DNA of 64,000 nt from Berberis thunbergii (GCA_003290165.1 QNQO01000592.1:496001-560000), one strand, 5' to 3'; counted from the stretch's first letter, positions 10,601-23,805 are shown. The notes: generated by a model not told the origin, from the letters alone. Numbers and translations: made by a program.

Positions 10601-13600
10601 TGACCAGATGGAATTTTCTGTTAGAGCTAGATGAGCCCCACAGAAAATCTCTAGATATTTTTTTTGATCTCATCAGCAATGGTAACTGACATTGTAGTCG
10701 TTGACATCACATAAACCGGGATAAAGGCCAAATGTGCTATTGATAAGGATTACCTTAACAGCCTTGGATATGTATGTAGGTTTCCACAGCGCTAGTCTAC
10801 TTAGCTGCCTAAGTATAAATTATTCCCAGGCTTTATTGACCTTGTATTTGTGGCTAAAGGAAGACCCAGGTACTTGGAAGATGGAGCTCCTGTTGAGCAG
10901 TTGAGAGATGTACTTTGGATATTGATGTGGGGCACTGGATCCACTGGCAACAGGGTGGTTTTATCATTCACAGGGACCTGAAACTGCTCTGTGAATACTG
11001 AAGCAACAAAAAAGAAAAGGACGTGGTTAAAAAAGCTCCACCACATATCAACCTTCTAATATAATATAGCTTCATCTAATCTAAAAACAGGGGTAAACTG
11101 AAACTCTTAAATGCCAATAATGATCTCATAAGTCCCTACTTGAATGATATGCCGTAGTGTTGGTCATGGTTGAGCAGCTAAGTGACTGACCTATGTTCGT
11201 TGAATTGAGATAACTGACTGATCTACATGAAATTTGTCAATCCATTTTTTAAATATTTTTTTTTGTTAGTTTGACCTTTTGTTTCGATATTTATTTCCTT
11301 GATGATTTTTAGCCTCATGCCAATCACAACTGCACCCCACACATACACATTTGATTTTAAACACTTTGGCATGACATCAACTTTTTTACTCCAACAATAC
11401 AAAACAGTTGATTTTACAATTGTCTTTTCTTTTTCTTTTGAGCAGGAGGTTTTCTTTTTAGCTCATCTTTTGATAAAACAGTCCACATATGGTCCTTGCA
11501 GGTATTTTCTTTTAAAGTTATTTGACAGTTGTTCTTGGACTTGTGGTGTAATCATTAATGTAATTGTGGGTTGCTGCCTTTGAGACACTGACTTTATGTA
11601 GGTATGACTTTAACATCTAATCTTGATCGTTAGTTATGCGGAAGAAAAACTAATGATTGACAATTGACAGATAAGAAATTATCTCTTCGATGAGTTCTAT
11701 GTTATTTAATTGGTGATTAATCTCTTCTCACTATTAGAGCGTTACATTTTTGAGTTAATCATTTAAATAATAATGTTTGGCTGATTAGTTGGCCATAATT
11801 GGCAATTTCTCACCTAGACACCGGTTAATCTCTAACCCATTAATCGATCCATAACAATATATCATAAATAAATAAAATTCCCCCCCTCCAACCTCATCAA
11901 TACTCTACCATAAGGCAATACCAAGAGTATGAAGATGCTAGAGAGAAAAATAAAAAAGAATAAATATTATATAAAAGATGTAAGGGTGTGTTTGGTTGCG
12001 AGGAAAATTTTGTCTAGCTAAATATTTCAAGGTACAAATTTTTGCTATGCAAAATTTTATGAGCAAAACTTTTCCAAGATAATTTTGTTTAGGCGGTGAG
12101 CTAAGCAAAATTTTCACACAATAAGTGGAAAATAGGCACATATTGGAAAAAAATTCAACCAAAAAACACCTAGAAAATTTTATTTTACAAGCATCCAAAC
12201 ACTTGAAAATTTAATTTCTCGAGAAAATTTTTCTTTTCAATGCAACAAACACACTCGAAGAGAAGAGAAAAACGACCAAAGAAAATAACACTACACAAAG
12301 GAATATGATAGAACAAACACACCTCTATCTAATATTGAATTTTTATTTTCTTGTAATTTGCCTCAAATTGTTTCATGTAATGTTTACTATTTCAATATTT
12401 ATTAGTTTTCATTTTTTTCTTGTACTAAACATATTATTCAGAAGGATAGAACAATATGTTTATAAAATATAAGTCGATTAATCTGATAATGCTCCTCAAC
12501 TGATTACGGTTGGATTAATGATTGAATTACATAGGATGAGTTTCTGAGCTAATGTGGTAATGTGGTGTTTCATGTTATAGAGCAGACTAGAAAATGTACT
12601 TCAATGGTTAGCGGCTTAGTGCTCATTTCTCATCATCAAGAGAATCCCACTTCTCAAGTACAAACTTCTTCTACAAGAGAGAATGCAATCAAGATCCTTA
12701 TCTTTTATTTATTTATTTATTATATCGGTCATTGGGCTTCATACATTGAGACTGTCGCAGTCCCCACAAACTTATTGGTCATAATTTGCCAATTAGGTCC
12801 CAACACCGTTATGCTTAAACTCCCCAAACACCGCCACTCGTCCCTTTTTTTTTGATATTATTATTATTATTATTAATTATCATTATTGTCATCATCATCA
12901 TATTTATTTATTCTAATGGAAACAGAAAGCCACCCTGATCAATACCACCACCAATGGTGTCCTTACATTATGATGACCACCATCACTGCCACTTCGCTTG
13001 CAACATGAAAGCAAAATAAAAAAATAAAATTGAAAATGGGTATGTTGACCCTTAGTGGGAGTGAGCTGATTCCTCACTTCCGCTGAAAATTTCTAGTTTG
13101 AACTCAACCAAAACAATGGAAGCCCCACAACTAAACACTACAGAACACATCTTGACTCAAGTCAATCAGGTTGTTATTACTGAATTTGCAGCCAAATTCA
13201 GCTCAAACAGAGCATGAAAAAAGAAGAAGAAAGGCTTGATTTTCTTAAGTTTAGGCATGTGCAGAAGATCCTTGAAATGCAAATAGAAACAGTGGGTTTC
13301 CTGCATGAGTTACAGTGGGTTTCCTGCATGAGTTACAGTTAGCGTGTAACTGCAACTCAGGGAGACATAATTGCATAGCAGGTCAGATTAAGAGACGAGG
13401 GTATTTGAGATTGGGGGTGTATATTGTATGCTGAAGCCATTACTGCAGATTGCAGAACCTGATGCCGACAACTTTTTAAGCCCCCCAAAAACACAATTAT
13501 TCACTGTTTTAAAAAAGGGCCCGCGATCCTTGAATCTCCTCCTTTCTTCATCTTTCCCATTTGAGTTTCACAGCCACTCCACTAACCATCACTGACAACC

Positions 13601-16600
13601 ACCACCACCAACCACGTCCACCATCAGAGCTGTTTCAGCCACCACCACCCCATATAGCCTTATGAAACTAGGTTCTGCGACACTGGGTCATCACCTGCTG
13701 CCGCCATTAGCCACCATCTCTTCCTGAAACCATAGACACGTGACACGGACACGAGCTGCATGTGAGTGGGGAATAAATAAGTATTTAAATCTTTAATGGA
13801 CTTTTTGCCCATTTAAGTTTTATGCAAGGCAGGAAGGCCCAATTTCCAACTGCCTTTTTCTTTTTTTAATAGCATGAAGTATCATCACAATGGTCTGGCA
13901 CATGAGCTTTTTACAGAGACCTAAAAACAACTTTTATTTTTTATTTTTTATTTTTTGTTTTTTTATTTTTTATTTTTTATTTTTTATTTTTTATTTTTTA
14001 TTTTTTATTTTTTAAACTATGTTATTTGTTTGAATCATTAGTGAGTCACAAACACAAAATCTTAGGCTTAGGCTTCTGAACTCCTGAAGCTCCTTGCTTT
14101 GCCTTGCGCCACTGACACTATGCTATATTGTTATGACTTATGAGTCATGAGGGATGGAGAAAAACACACAAGATTTGATTGGAATTCATACTCTGGATCA
14201 CGCTGTGAAATTAGGGGAGGGGATAGTCGAGATATGTAACCTGTTGGTGTTTCGGGGCAGTGTCTTCAGTTAGCATTGAAGTGCAATGCTTTGTTGTCTT
14301 TATTTAACCATTTGGTCTTCTCATTGAGAAATTAGGGGGTAGAGAATGGCCAAGGAATGTGACTGGTTGTTTGGGGTCAGTGCCTTCAATTAGGATTGAA
14401 GTGCAATGGTATACCAATGGATTTGAAAGCGCTCTTGTTTGCATAATTCTTATACATAGTGCGCTTTCAAAGGCAGAACACAATTCCATCTTGTTTTTAG
14501 GTCTTTGATTTGTTCTCTAGAGTCAGATATGCTAAATATCCCTAGTGTTCATTCCACCAGACTTTATTTTGATGCATTTCTTGAGCAAACAAAAATAGTC
14601 GCACCAAGCAAAAGAAAATGCACTTCAATTCAATTTGGCTTTGTCCAATAAATTGTATAATACTTGCACTAAACTTTGTTCTCCAATAAAACATTTAAAA
14701 ATTATCTGACTTCTATAATGTCCATAGGCCTTATTCATAATGATAGTAGTAATAATAATTTACAACTTGGGGCCTTAGCAACCTATAATAAAACAAAATG
14801 TAAATAATAGCAAAGCAGCTTGTTGGGTTGAAAAATGCCTAGTTCTGGTTCTATGAGTTGCATCATTTTCCATGGGTTGAAAAAATTTCTTCATCATGAT
14901 TGAAGGGATGGATCTGAAAGCAGCATCCGGAGCTTTGCCTTTAAAGTCGATGACGAAGTTTGCATTTGAGGATTCCACAAGTTAAAAATTAGCAATTTAA
15001 CGATCTTGATTGACAATGGAAGTGAATTCGAGTTCTAAAATCTCACTATGAGATAATATCTAAATTGAAGATAGACCCTTGAAGCAAGCTTTTCCTCAAG
15101 TCTACACAACCTGTCTCAGAAGAAACAAGGGATGTTGGCAGAATTTTGTACACCACAAGGGAGCAATACATGCTGGAATTTGTTCCTAAACAGAAGAATT
15201 AACGAATGAGAGTTCACTCAGATTATGAACCTTATGCATCTTTTACAGCCCAAAAGGCTTAATGGTCAAACTGACAAACTGCTTGAAAACAGTATCAAAG
15301 GGTATTCACACTGGAATTACGAAGCAATGTACAGATCAAGCAAGCATCGGAGATAATATGAACCCAAATTCTGCAAAGGAGCAGTCTCAGGAGAGTGAAT
15401 CTTAACATTCTCTCAGTTCGCATGAAAGCTTGTATTCACCCTTGTTTTAATTCGGCCAAGGAAAGAGGGGAGAAAAGGAGAACCACTTTTGCCTTCCATT
15501 CTAAGAACAATTCTCAAATATGGTGAAAGAGAGGGGTCAGCAAGAAGGAAGCAGAGTGTAGTCAAGTATCCTTTTCAAGGAACTCTATTTAGGGGGAGGC
15601 AAACTCTACAATAATGTGGCTCATTTGTGGGGTACTGATTTTGGGGAAAAGAAGCACACAACGTATTGAAAAGTTGAGAAATTTCGCAAGTGGCTGGAAT
15701 GAGAATGGTATAGGGTCAGTGGGAGGGTTTTCTGTGGGTTTTTTTCGGATTCTGATTCCTTTCAGTGGGAAGATATTATCAAGGATTGTATGGGGAAGTT
15801 AGATCTCGTTCAAAGATACTGGCATCTATGCCAAGGGATTAGGTGCCATCGAGTCTGTGGAAAGATCTGTATGATGTATTGTAAACTCTGGTTGAGACAC
15901 ATTTTGTTAGTTTCCCTTTCTTTTAGTTTGTAGCTGTCTGACACCGTTCTTCACTTGGATTTGCAATGAATTTTGAGCCTTATAAACACAAAAAGAATGA
16001 AGCCAAGGTTTGAGAAACTGATCTGGACTGAAAAGATTCTGGGGCTGCACTTTTTGTTTGGAATGTATGCCATGATCCAATTTTGGCTATCAGCATTTTG
16101 AGAAGGCATCGAATGACCCTCATAAACTGGTACTGCATGTGTGGCGTGCCCAGAGGCAGTGGACTACCTCTTGATCCAATACACCTGTGCAAAGCAAATC
16201 TGGATTGCGTTCTTTAATTCTGATGCTCAAAACAGGTGGAGGCTCAATTTGAGACTGGCCTTCAACTGGAAGAACAAGTAAATTACATAGCAGCTGGGAA
16301 ATATGGATTCGGCAAAGAACACACGTTTTCCTGGGGAGTCTTTGTAAGGAGAGAAATTACGTAACTTTCAAGAATGACTAACAAGTGAATGGATATGACT
16401 AATATTTCAAAATTATTGCTGAAAAGTAAATAATAGTAAAATGTACAAGCGTGTCCCATAACGTATTTGTATTGTGTTTTTCAGGCCACGTGTCCGATGC
16501 TTTGAATCCATGCCAAATACCTGTATCCATGTCATTGTCACATAGCTTTATGCTTAGGTGTTATTCAGTTTTTAAATTTTCTAATTAGTACTCAGGTACT

Positions 16601-19600
16601 ACTAATTTACCATAATATGCTTGTAGCATTAGTATATAATTGAAATTTTTTCAAAGATGTGTGAAAAAGTTGATGATCTAAGCATGGAGTGTCCATGGAA
16701 GTATCCGTGAGTGTCGATACATTTTTTTTATTTTAATAGAAATAGTGTTGTTACATTGTCATAAAGTAAAAAACATGGCAATGCTTGTAGGGAAACGGGT
16801 GGCTAGCTCGTGTTTTTCTATGGTTGTATTGTATCTATTGTAATCTTAGTGAAAAAAAATTGATATCTTGCTTTTAGCTTTAGGTCTTTAAGTAGTCTTT
16901 GAATCTGTCACCTTTTCTATTATCAGATTCACCAGGTGTGCCTTTCTTGCGACATAAATTTATTATCACAGAATTAGTGGGATTTTGTGTTTAGGTCTTT
17001 AGCTATCCAACCTATCACCTTTGCTAGAATCAAGTCCACTGAATATCTTTAGCTATCCAACCTATCACCTTTGCTATGTGATATTTGAAACTCTTTTATT
17101 ATGTACTCAAATCTGAAGTTAATACTTTAATTTCGATTTCATAGCATCTTGGTGGAGGATAATTGTTGAAGATTAATCTGTTTGTTTATAGATTCAATTT
17201 TGATCTTCAAGCTTAACTACAATTGTTGCATATTTAGTGTTTATACTTTCTATTTCATGCAGGATTTTTCTCATATACAGTCCTTGAAAGGTCATGAGCA
17301 TAAAGTCATGGCTGTCACCTTCGTGGATTCAAATGATCCATTGTGCGTAAGTGCTGATAGTGAAGGTGGGATTTTCATTTGGAGCATTGGTATCTCCTCT
17401 GAAAGGGAACCATTAAAGAAATGGTATGAGCCTAAGGATTGGCGTTACAGTGGTATTCATGCATTGGCCGTTTCTGGAACAGAACATATTTATACTGGTA
17501 GTGGGGACAAATCAATTAAAGCATGGTCATTGCAGGTGATGCATATATATTCATCATGTGATAAAGAAGCAATGATTTGTTTGATTCATTTTATGTACAC
17601 ATCATTTCTACCATTTATGATCCAGTTAGGACTAATAATCATTTTGTGGAAGAAAAGAATGTTTCTAGATATATAAAGTAATAGCTCCCCTGATGTGACT
17701 GATAATATGCATATGTATGATTAGGCATTGCCTTGTTTTCTTTTCCACTCTTTATGTGGGTAAATTGCTAAAGATTTGTTTACATCTATTCCGTGTCCTC
17801 TTATCCTACATCCTTAGCTCTTTTGATGACAAGAGATCAACCTATTTTCTGTCAGTCACTTTATCTTGTTCATTTATTTGCTTTTAAGCACAGTTTGAAG
17901 TTCTAGTCCTTATTGGAGTTACTTTCTTATGTTGGCTAATAAATCCTATTTCAAATCTATCACAATCTTGAGCGGGTAACAAAAACTACTCAGGGTGTTT
18001 GTCTTATCTTTATCTTGGCCTTTGTCTTGCACTCATGATGGGGATATTCAAACTGAGCCTTAATCTTCAGTTGGTTGGTCATCCTTTAAAACGATCCATT
18101 CTTTAAGTTACATAGTCTACTACACCAGTCATGCCCAAAAATGGAACGAAACATGCACGATATAACATGCCTAACTTTCATTCTTCAAAATGGTTCGTTT
18201 TGGTTTCTCTCATGTCTCTATCATTCAAACCTTTATAAAAGAATAAAAGGCTTTAAAAGTGCTAAAATACAAACATTTCAAACACGTTGGCCACATGTCC
18301 AGGGCATTCTAAGCCGTGTGCGTGTCTGACGCTTGCTTCAATTTTGGCTTGTCCATGCTTCAGAATCCCCCTTATTGGAGATCATTTTGTCATTATCAAG
18401 CTTGCTTCTGCAATATGTTTTATCACATGAATATCAAGAACATCACAATACTCAATTTGTTCTGCCTACATGTATTAGTAGTTTATAGATAGTCCTTCCA
18501 TTCAGTTATAGATCTGTGATCAAACTAATTTTAATGCAAAATGTCTGAATCAAGGTAGAATATATCTGGTAAATGATGTTTTTGTATGGATACTTTGAAT
18601 TAGTAAAGTTGCTATTTAAAATTGAAAAGTATTTCCATGATTCATGTTGCTGATATGTTTGGAATAGCTAGGAATTGCAAGATATAGTGTGAAATGGTTG
18701 TCATGTAAAGCTCATCCTGACATCTCTTCTTCATTGACAGAAATAAGTTATATCATTCTCCATGTTATAATATAATAGTAAATTTAGAACTTCAATAATG
18801 TGATGAATTCTGACGTTATTTGAGCTTTTCTGTCTTTTTCAGGATTGCACACTCACATGCACTATGACCGGGCACAAGTCAGTGGTATCATCGCTGGAAG
18901 TTTCTAATGGAGTTTTATATAGTGGAAGCTGGGATGGCAGTATTCGTTTATGGTCCCTTCACAACCATAGTCCTTTGGCTGCTTTGGTTGATGAAACACC
19001 TGGGAATGTTACCTCTGTTTTGTCACTTTCAGTATGTGATAACATACTTGTTGCTGCTTATGAGAATGGATGCATAAAGGTTCTGATCTTTAATCTTCTC
19101 TTCAGTACTCTTCAATACTGATGAGGTGATATACATTGCTAGGATTGACAGTCTGACCCAGACTCGTGAACATGATTAACAAGCAACATGGTATAAATGG
19201 TTGGTCAGGGCTTCATCTGAATTCGCCGACCTGTTAATGCTAAGGGGGTTGTGTTTTGGTTGTATATTTTCTCATGAGTTAATTTTGACTTGACCAAGTG
19301 ACAAAGTCATATCAAAGATTGTTGATAGATTCAGCTTCATCTAATGTTCACCCTAAGTGTGGAGCTCTATATTGGTCTTATTATATATCTAAAAGTCTAC
19401 CAAGGCACTAACCCATGTGGGACAGTGGGAGTAAAGATCACTCACCTTTTGCTTTATCACCTACAACAGATAAAACGGCCAGTTGTTGACTGAGGAAGAA
19501 TTAAGTCCCACATTGTTTAGAAAAACAATATGAATGAAGGAAAGCATTTGATCACAGGTACATGATGTAGGTTGTTGACTTGTTATCTAAGGGGTTGGCA

Positions 19601-20481
19601 AAGTGTATTCTGTCACCTGTGTGCTTAGCAGGTTCGGTCAAGAATATTGACATGGAAACTATATGCTTCTTGTTAGGGTTGTCTAAAATATAACGTTTTT
19701 TTGTTGGGATGATATGGAATTGTCCTACTAACCCTGTGTCACCCATACGAGTGTGCTGCAGCCATAAATAAAAAATCTGAGCTGATAGATCTCATTTCTC
19801 GCTTTAGGCGCTTGCTTGGGGTTGGCATCTTCTTTGCTTTACGTGCTGACTGGTTTTATTAGTTAGCAATTTATTATTATATTTTATTTTTAAAAATTAA
19901 TTAATTATTATTTTTTCTTTCTAAAATTTTTCTGTCTTAGATATGGAGGGATGATGTGCTTTCAAGGTCCATTGAAATTGGCAATGGTGCTATTCTTGCC
20001 GTTGATGTAGCAGGCAAATGGCTTTTTACGGGAGGTTGGGATAAGAAGGTCAATGTGCAGGTGTGCATCATATTGGTTTTCTATGGAATCTGTATGGCCA
20101 TTTTTTGTGTTACCCATTGGAACAAGAGGTGTAGCGAGTTTTGTATGTTGTCATTGTGCTGAAGTTCTACTTTCTCAAACTCAACTCAACCTGACATGAT
20201 TTTTTTTTAAACATCTGGAAGACTTCTAATTTTATATTTAACTATTCCATTCTATAAGGATTAATAATATCACTATATCAGTGACTGTTTCATAATTCTA
20301 TTTGTACGTGTCGTTTTCTGCTTACAATTTTAATCAGGGCTTTCCTTTTTAGGCGTTGTCCGGGGATGAGCTACAGGTAGATATGAGACCAGTAGGGTCT
20401 ATTGCTTGCAACTCTGTTATAACGTCTCTACTGTACTGGGAAGGAAAGCTTTTTGCAGGATTTGCTGACAGAACTATCAAG
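7609..20481 (+). CDS. RING / pseudokinase / WD40-repeat protein (probable E3 ubiquitin ligase), 3' end incomplete
   Basis: Six exons join in phase: 7609-9280, 11446-11501, 17263-17535, 18843-19079, 19941-20060 and 20353-20481, giving 829 codons before the terminal exon. The first in-frame ATG is 7609. Residues 6-50 form a C3HC4 RING (C6, C9, C25, H27, C30, C33, C47, C50), which recruits an E2 enzyme. Residues about 95-455 resemble a protein kinase, but the catalytic-loop region reads GLVSGCLGFSCF and no DFG is visible, while the later SSDVWSLACIL segment is kept, so it is probably a pseudokinase. From about residue 540 to the end are WD40 repeats (GHLDCITGLAVGG, SSSFDKTVHVWSL, GHEHKVMAV, GSGDKSIKAWSL, GHKSVVSSL, GSWDGSIRLWSL, GFADRTIK), likely for substrate binding. 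Plants have an uncharacterised single-copy RING-WD40 family of this order. The last exon is uncertain; 22849-22866 (VYYSS then stop) is one candidate. Confidence 0.85.
9281..9919. other. Intron 1 of the RING/WD40 gene, left part
   Basis: Intronic DNA starting at the donor GTATGA (9281). A run of T followed by a long run of G lies at about 9888-9917. I see no gene before the LINE fragment. Confidence 0.6.
9930..11050 (-). mobile_element. LINE (L1-type) fragment in intron 1
   Basis: Three minus-strand pieces match the C-terminal half of a plant LINE reverse-transcriptase ORF. 10801-11046 holds the GAPSSKYLGLPLA motif after the RT domain, 10178-10495 holds the segment with LVEKYG and AIGDGSRAEFW, and 9948-10145 holds the zinc-binding RT region (DSWRWDDNSRTFTVKSCY). 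Frameshifts and stops separate them. The RT core and ORF1 are absent, so it is a truncated, inactive copy, antisense to the host gene. Confidence 0.8.
11446..11501 (+). CDS. 56-nt microexon (exon 2) of the RING/WD40 gene
   Basis: The exon lies between an acceptor ending GAGCAG and a donor GTATTT. It supplies 2+54 nt, which completes the split codon left by exon 1 (phase 1) and returns to phase 0 for exon 3. It encodes GFLFSSSFDKTVHVWSLQ, the missing second half of the first WD40 repeat. Without it, exons 1 and 3 do not join into a proper repeat, which supports both the exon and the single-gene model. Confidence 0.85.
11984..12256. mobile_element. MITE with GTGTGTTTGG termini
   Basis: The 273-bp unit begins GGGTGTGTTTGGTTGCGAGG and ends with the inverted form CAACAAACACACTC. 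The body is rich in AAAATTTT motifs, as in many plant Tourist- or hAT-like MITEs. I could not identify a clear target duplication, so the superfamily is open. It lies in intron 2 of the RING/WD40 gene. Confidence 0.6.
12257..17262. other. Long intron 2 of the RING/WD40 gene
   Basis: No gene is recognised. Contents include a TTA/ATT microsatellite (about 12855-12890), a perfect 23-bp tandem duplication (13290-13335), a TATTTTT heptamer array (13930-14012), a diverged local duplication of about 75 bp (about 14215-14290 versus 14332-14408), an 11-bp inverted repeat TTTGAAAGCGC spanning about 14423-14472, and a 31-bp duplication at about 16996 and 17046. Confidence 0.6.
13930..14012. repeat. Heptamer tandem repeat (TATTTTT)n
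   Basis: About eleven units of TATTTTT, with one interruption (TTTTTTG) near 13955. It is simple-sequence DNA in intron 2 of the RING/WD40 gene. Confidence 0.85.
17536..18842. other. Intron 3 of the RING/WD40 gene
   Basis: Bounded by donor GTGATG and acceptor TTTTTCAG. I see no other feature. Confidence 0.7.
19080..19940. other. Intron 4 of the RING/WD40 gene
   Basis: Bounded by donor GTTCTG and acceptor GTCTTAG. I see no recognisable gene or complete element. Confidence 0.7.
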
Positions 20482-21879
20482 GTAAACTTGAAACTTTTTC
20501 TTTTCATGTAATGGGAAAATATAGAAGATTAGAAATCAGTGATTTCTCTTATGCATTTTTTTTAACGTTATTCACAAGATTTTGACGTTGGAAAAGTAAA
20601 GTTGATGCAAGCGCTAAATAATGGATTAGATACTCAAACTAGGGCTGCAGCCTAAAAACCTAGAAGACAATGTTGTATTTCTCAGTTTTTAAACAAAATT
20701 ATTAATTGACCATCTGACAATGATACCCTAATGGCTTACTTACGATATTGTTTCTGAGTTCACCATAAAATGTTTGCTGATAATATAAAAATTAAACTAA
20801 AAAATAGATAAAAGAGAATTGTGTGAGATCTGATCCACAGGTCTCGGCGTGAACACATTTTCAAGGAAACACACTCAGTTTGAATAGGTTCAAAGAATCT
20901 CGTGATCTAGATCGAAGTGGAGGAAAGCCCCCAACAACAATAATAACCTCTTTTGGGCTAATGGGGAACTGTCAAAATCGTATGAACCTCTTCGGGCATG
21001 GTAAGAGTATCACTATAAAAAAATCATGGAAGGTCTCTTCAAGATAATTGACATGCCTATGTCCAAATCTCAATCAAAACATTTCCTATTTACTTACAGA
21101 GTATTCGTTTGATGTTGGGTAAATTTGAGTTGAGGAAGGTTAATCTGTCTAATAGTCTGCCAGAACTGTTGGAATCAGGTCTTTGAAAAGTTGAATCACC
21201 AGAAAGAGACAAAAGTTGTTGGATTGGTCCAATCATACATGATCACACGTGTGTATATTGAGCGATTTGGCTTCCTAATGGGCTTGGGACATCTTAGGGT
21301 TTTATAATGAAGTAGATGATCTAGAGTGCAATTGAGGATAGAATCAGCGAGAACTTCATGAATTCAAGAGTATGAATATTGAAAAGCAAGCAAAAGAGGT
21401 TTTATTAGGGTTGTTTTGTTTTTCTTTGGATTCTCTTGGGCTCTTCATATCACTCTTGATTTGTTTCTTGGTCAAAATTATCTTGAAGGATTGAGGTCGA
21501 GTGATAAAGGAGTCTGTCAGTAGTTTCTCAAATCGTACTCTCTTTTATTATGTTAGATAAGGTTTTCCAAAATCGGTCTTCCATGTTCTTCTTCTTGGTG
21601 GTGACCGATGTTTTATTTGTATGTAATATGTATAATTTGCTTGCCAAGTTCTTGTGGTTCTATGTATGTGGGGCTGCTACTAAATGGTACAGAGTTAGAG
21701 AGTTAGTTGCTATAATGCATTCTTTGTAAGGTTATACAACATCAGTTGCTATGATGGTGCTTGTGGTGTTAATAGCATCAAAAGACTTGTTGGTTAGGAA
21801 GTGAAATTGGTAAGCTTGACAATGAGACTAGGGATTGTTGGGAGTAATTTCACAAGATCTATTTGTAATAATTTTCTTC
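20482..21879. other. Sequence after exon 6 of the RING/WD40 gene
   Basis: Starts with donor GTAAAC. If the terminal exon is the candidate at 22849, this is intron; if the donor is read through, the frame ends after about ten codons. No gene is recognised. Confidence 0.4.
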
Positions 21880-22050
21880 ATGCTGAAGGCAGATGTTTCT
21901 TGGAACCTAGATCTGGGAAGAGCAATATTTGAGAGAGTAATGGCCGCTCCGTTGCAACTATCGGAGTTGCTTCAACTCCAAATTCCTTCAGATCAAGAGG
22001 ATGCTTGGAGATGGGATAACAAAACTATAAAAAATTTCAGTGGAATATAG
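21880..22050 (+). mobile_element. LINE fragment (zinc-binding RT region)
   Basis: An open stretch encodes DLGRAIFERVMAAPLQLS followed by EDAWRWDNKTIKNFS, the typical plant LINE segment downstream of the reverse transcriptase (zf-RVT), with the conserved Asp/Trp spacing. Only this piece remains, and no RT core is visible nearby. Confidence 0.65.
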
Positions 22051-22246
22051 CCACTTTAAGCAGGTCAAACATCCAACAGATCAGCTGGTGAAGCTGTGTA
22101 CCCATCTTAGTTTGTCCACAGTCGCTTTTGGACAAAGAAGTCCCTCTTTAGAGTCAAATTGTTTACTTGAACTTTGGGGTAGAGGAACCATTGACAATTT
22201 ACAAAGAAGAAATTTGCTGCTTCTAAGTCTTTGTGAATCCAGTGCG

Positions 22247-22360
22247 TAGCAAGGATGCCCGAACACGGACACGGACATGCATGTTGTGTCAGACACACGG
22301 ACACGACTCGGCAATTTCAAAAAAATTAGGATTCGGCGACACGTCAAACCCTATTTGTTT
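22247..22360. mobile_element. hAT-type element end fragment
   Basis: The stretch starts GCAAGGATGCCCGAACACGG and contains repeats of GGACACG, matching the termini of the complete element at 47578-48867. I could not find its other end, so it is probably truncated or continues into the AT-rich DNA to about 22840. Confidence 0.5.
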
Positions 22361-23395
22361 ATTATTTTCTTATAACTCCTATGAACATAAACAATAATAA
22401 ATCATCCAAACACAAATAAACATTCAAATATATCATGTACAACATAATTTGTAATTGTAAATATCTAACAAATTTTCGAAGTGTTAGTGTTGATATGACT
22501 ATAATCTTTTCATGAATGTCAAGGAAAACATGGGACTAGATGATTGAATAACAAATGAGTTCTCAATTCTAATTTGGTATGCATGAATGTATTGCAATGA
22601 CTAATGAGGAACGAGTTTATACAAAAAAAAGAAGGTAAATAAACCATGAGATTTAATTTTAAGATCAATTACCACAACACTTCCAAGAACACTGTATCAA
22701 AACCAATTGAAATATATTACTAATTTAAAAAAGTTTTATTCTTTAGAAACATTAGATATAACAAATTCACAATTAATCATGCTCACCATATCGTGGATTA
22801 TTTTTGTAACCATCTTCTGATTGTTGAATCCTCGACTTGATTGACAGGTATACTATAGCTCATGACCAAAGTCTCATCTGTTGGCCGCAAATTCAGAAGC
22901 TGTGTAAGTAGTTTGCAACTCTACACACATTTTCATGCCGTTGGATTTAGAGATAAAAAGAAGTTGATCAATTATGTAGGTTAGAATACTACACACACAT
23001 ACACACAAATATTTGTTGATGTAAATCAATTTAAAAACAGAGTTCTCAGGTGGACATCTTTCCGTTTTTTCTGTGTATCCCTCTTCTGATAAATTCTGTA
23101 AGATAATGTCAGTCACTGTACATATGTACTTAATAGTGCTTGAATATGCATTTGTTGATGACATACTACGGTTATGCGGTTATCATGTATTTTCCACCAA
23201 TGGATTTGGTCTTCTTACTCGTAAACTGAGATTTACTAGGAAGCTTAGTATACATTACTCAAAAGAGAGAGTTGTAAGCTCTTGCGACCGATAGATGCCT
23301 TCTGGGTTTGCTAGCATCTTCAGCTGATCTCTAAATTGAAACCGGGCTAGATGAGTATCCTCAACCCAACCTGTCGGGTCAATTTCAAGTTCTGA
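22361..23395. other. AT-rich unassigned DNA
   Basis: I see no supported gene. A possible terminal exon of the RING/WD40 gene, encoding VYYSS and a stop after an AG acceptor, lies at 22849-22866. Confidence 0.4.
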
Positions 23396-23805
23396 TTATG
23401 ATGTTGATCGTCCCTTACTTTCAGCTTATGTAAATGGTAAGATGTATTGGAACAATGAATGGAGTTTAGAGATCTTATCATTTGATGTTGCAAAAGAGCT
23501 ATTTTATCCACTAATGAGACCAGGTTTATTCGATGCTAACGGTGATCACAGTGACTATATGTTGGCAGAGGTAGACGGGAGTCTGTGCAATAGACTACAT
23601 AAAAGATGAGAACAATCATTTTATGAATGAGTTACAAATATGGATGCTGAAGGATTGCAAAGTGGGCAAAACTGTACGAAATCAATTTCCCCATAGAAAT
23701 CAAGTCTCACATCTACAGGTAATCTGCATTCACAATGAGAAGATCATACTGCAGGAACGATACCACTGGAAGCAATTCAAAGACCAATTTATTGCTGAAA
23801 ACTAG
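23396..23805 (+). pseudogene. F-box-associated-domain-like gene fragment
   Basis: Two neighbouring reading frames encode a segment resembling the C-terminal F-box-associated domain of plant F-box proteins: AYVNGKMYWNNEWSLEILSF followed by DVAKELFYPL, then after a frameshift ELQIWMLKDC and HNEKIILQ. These match the usual order of a 'NG.hYW...ILSFD' strand followed by 'L.IW.LKD'. There is no F-box in the window upstream, and stops and a frameshift interrupt the frame. It ends where the PAD4-derived duplicated DNA starts. The assignment is by motif memory only. Confidence 0.45.

Noticed and set aside
17182..20162. WD40-encoding frames as a separate gene from the RING frame
   Set aside because: Exon phases join perfectly through the 56-nt exon at 11446-11501, and the WD40 repeat split between exons 1 and 2 is completed, so one gene is the better model.
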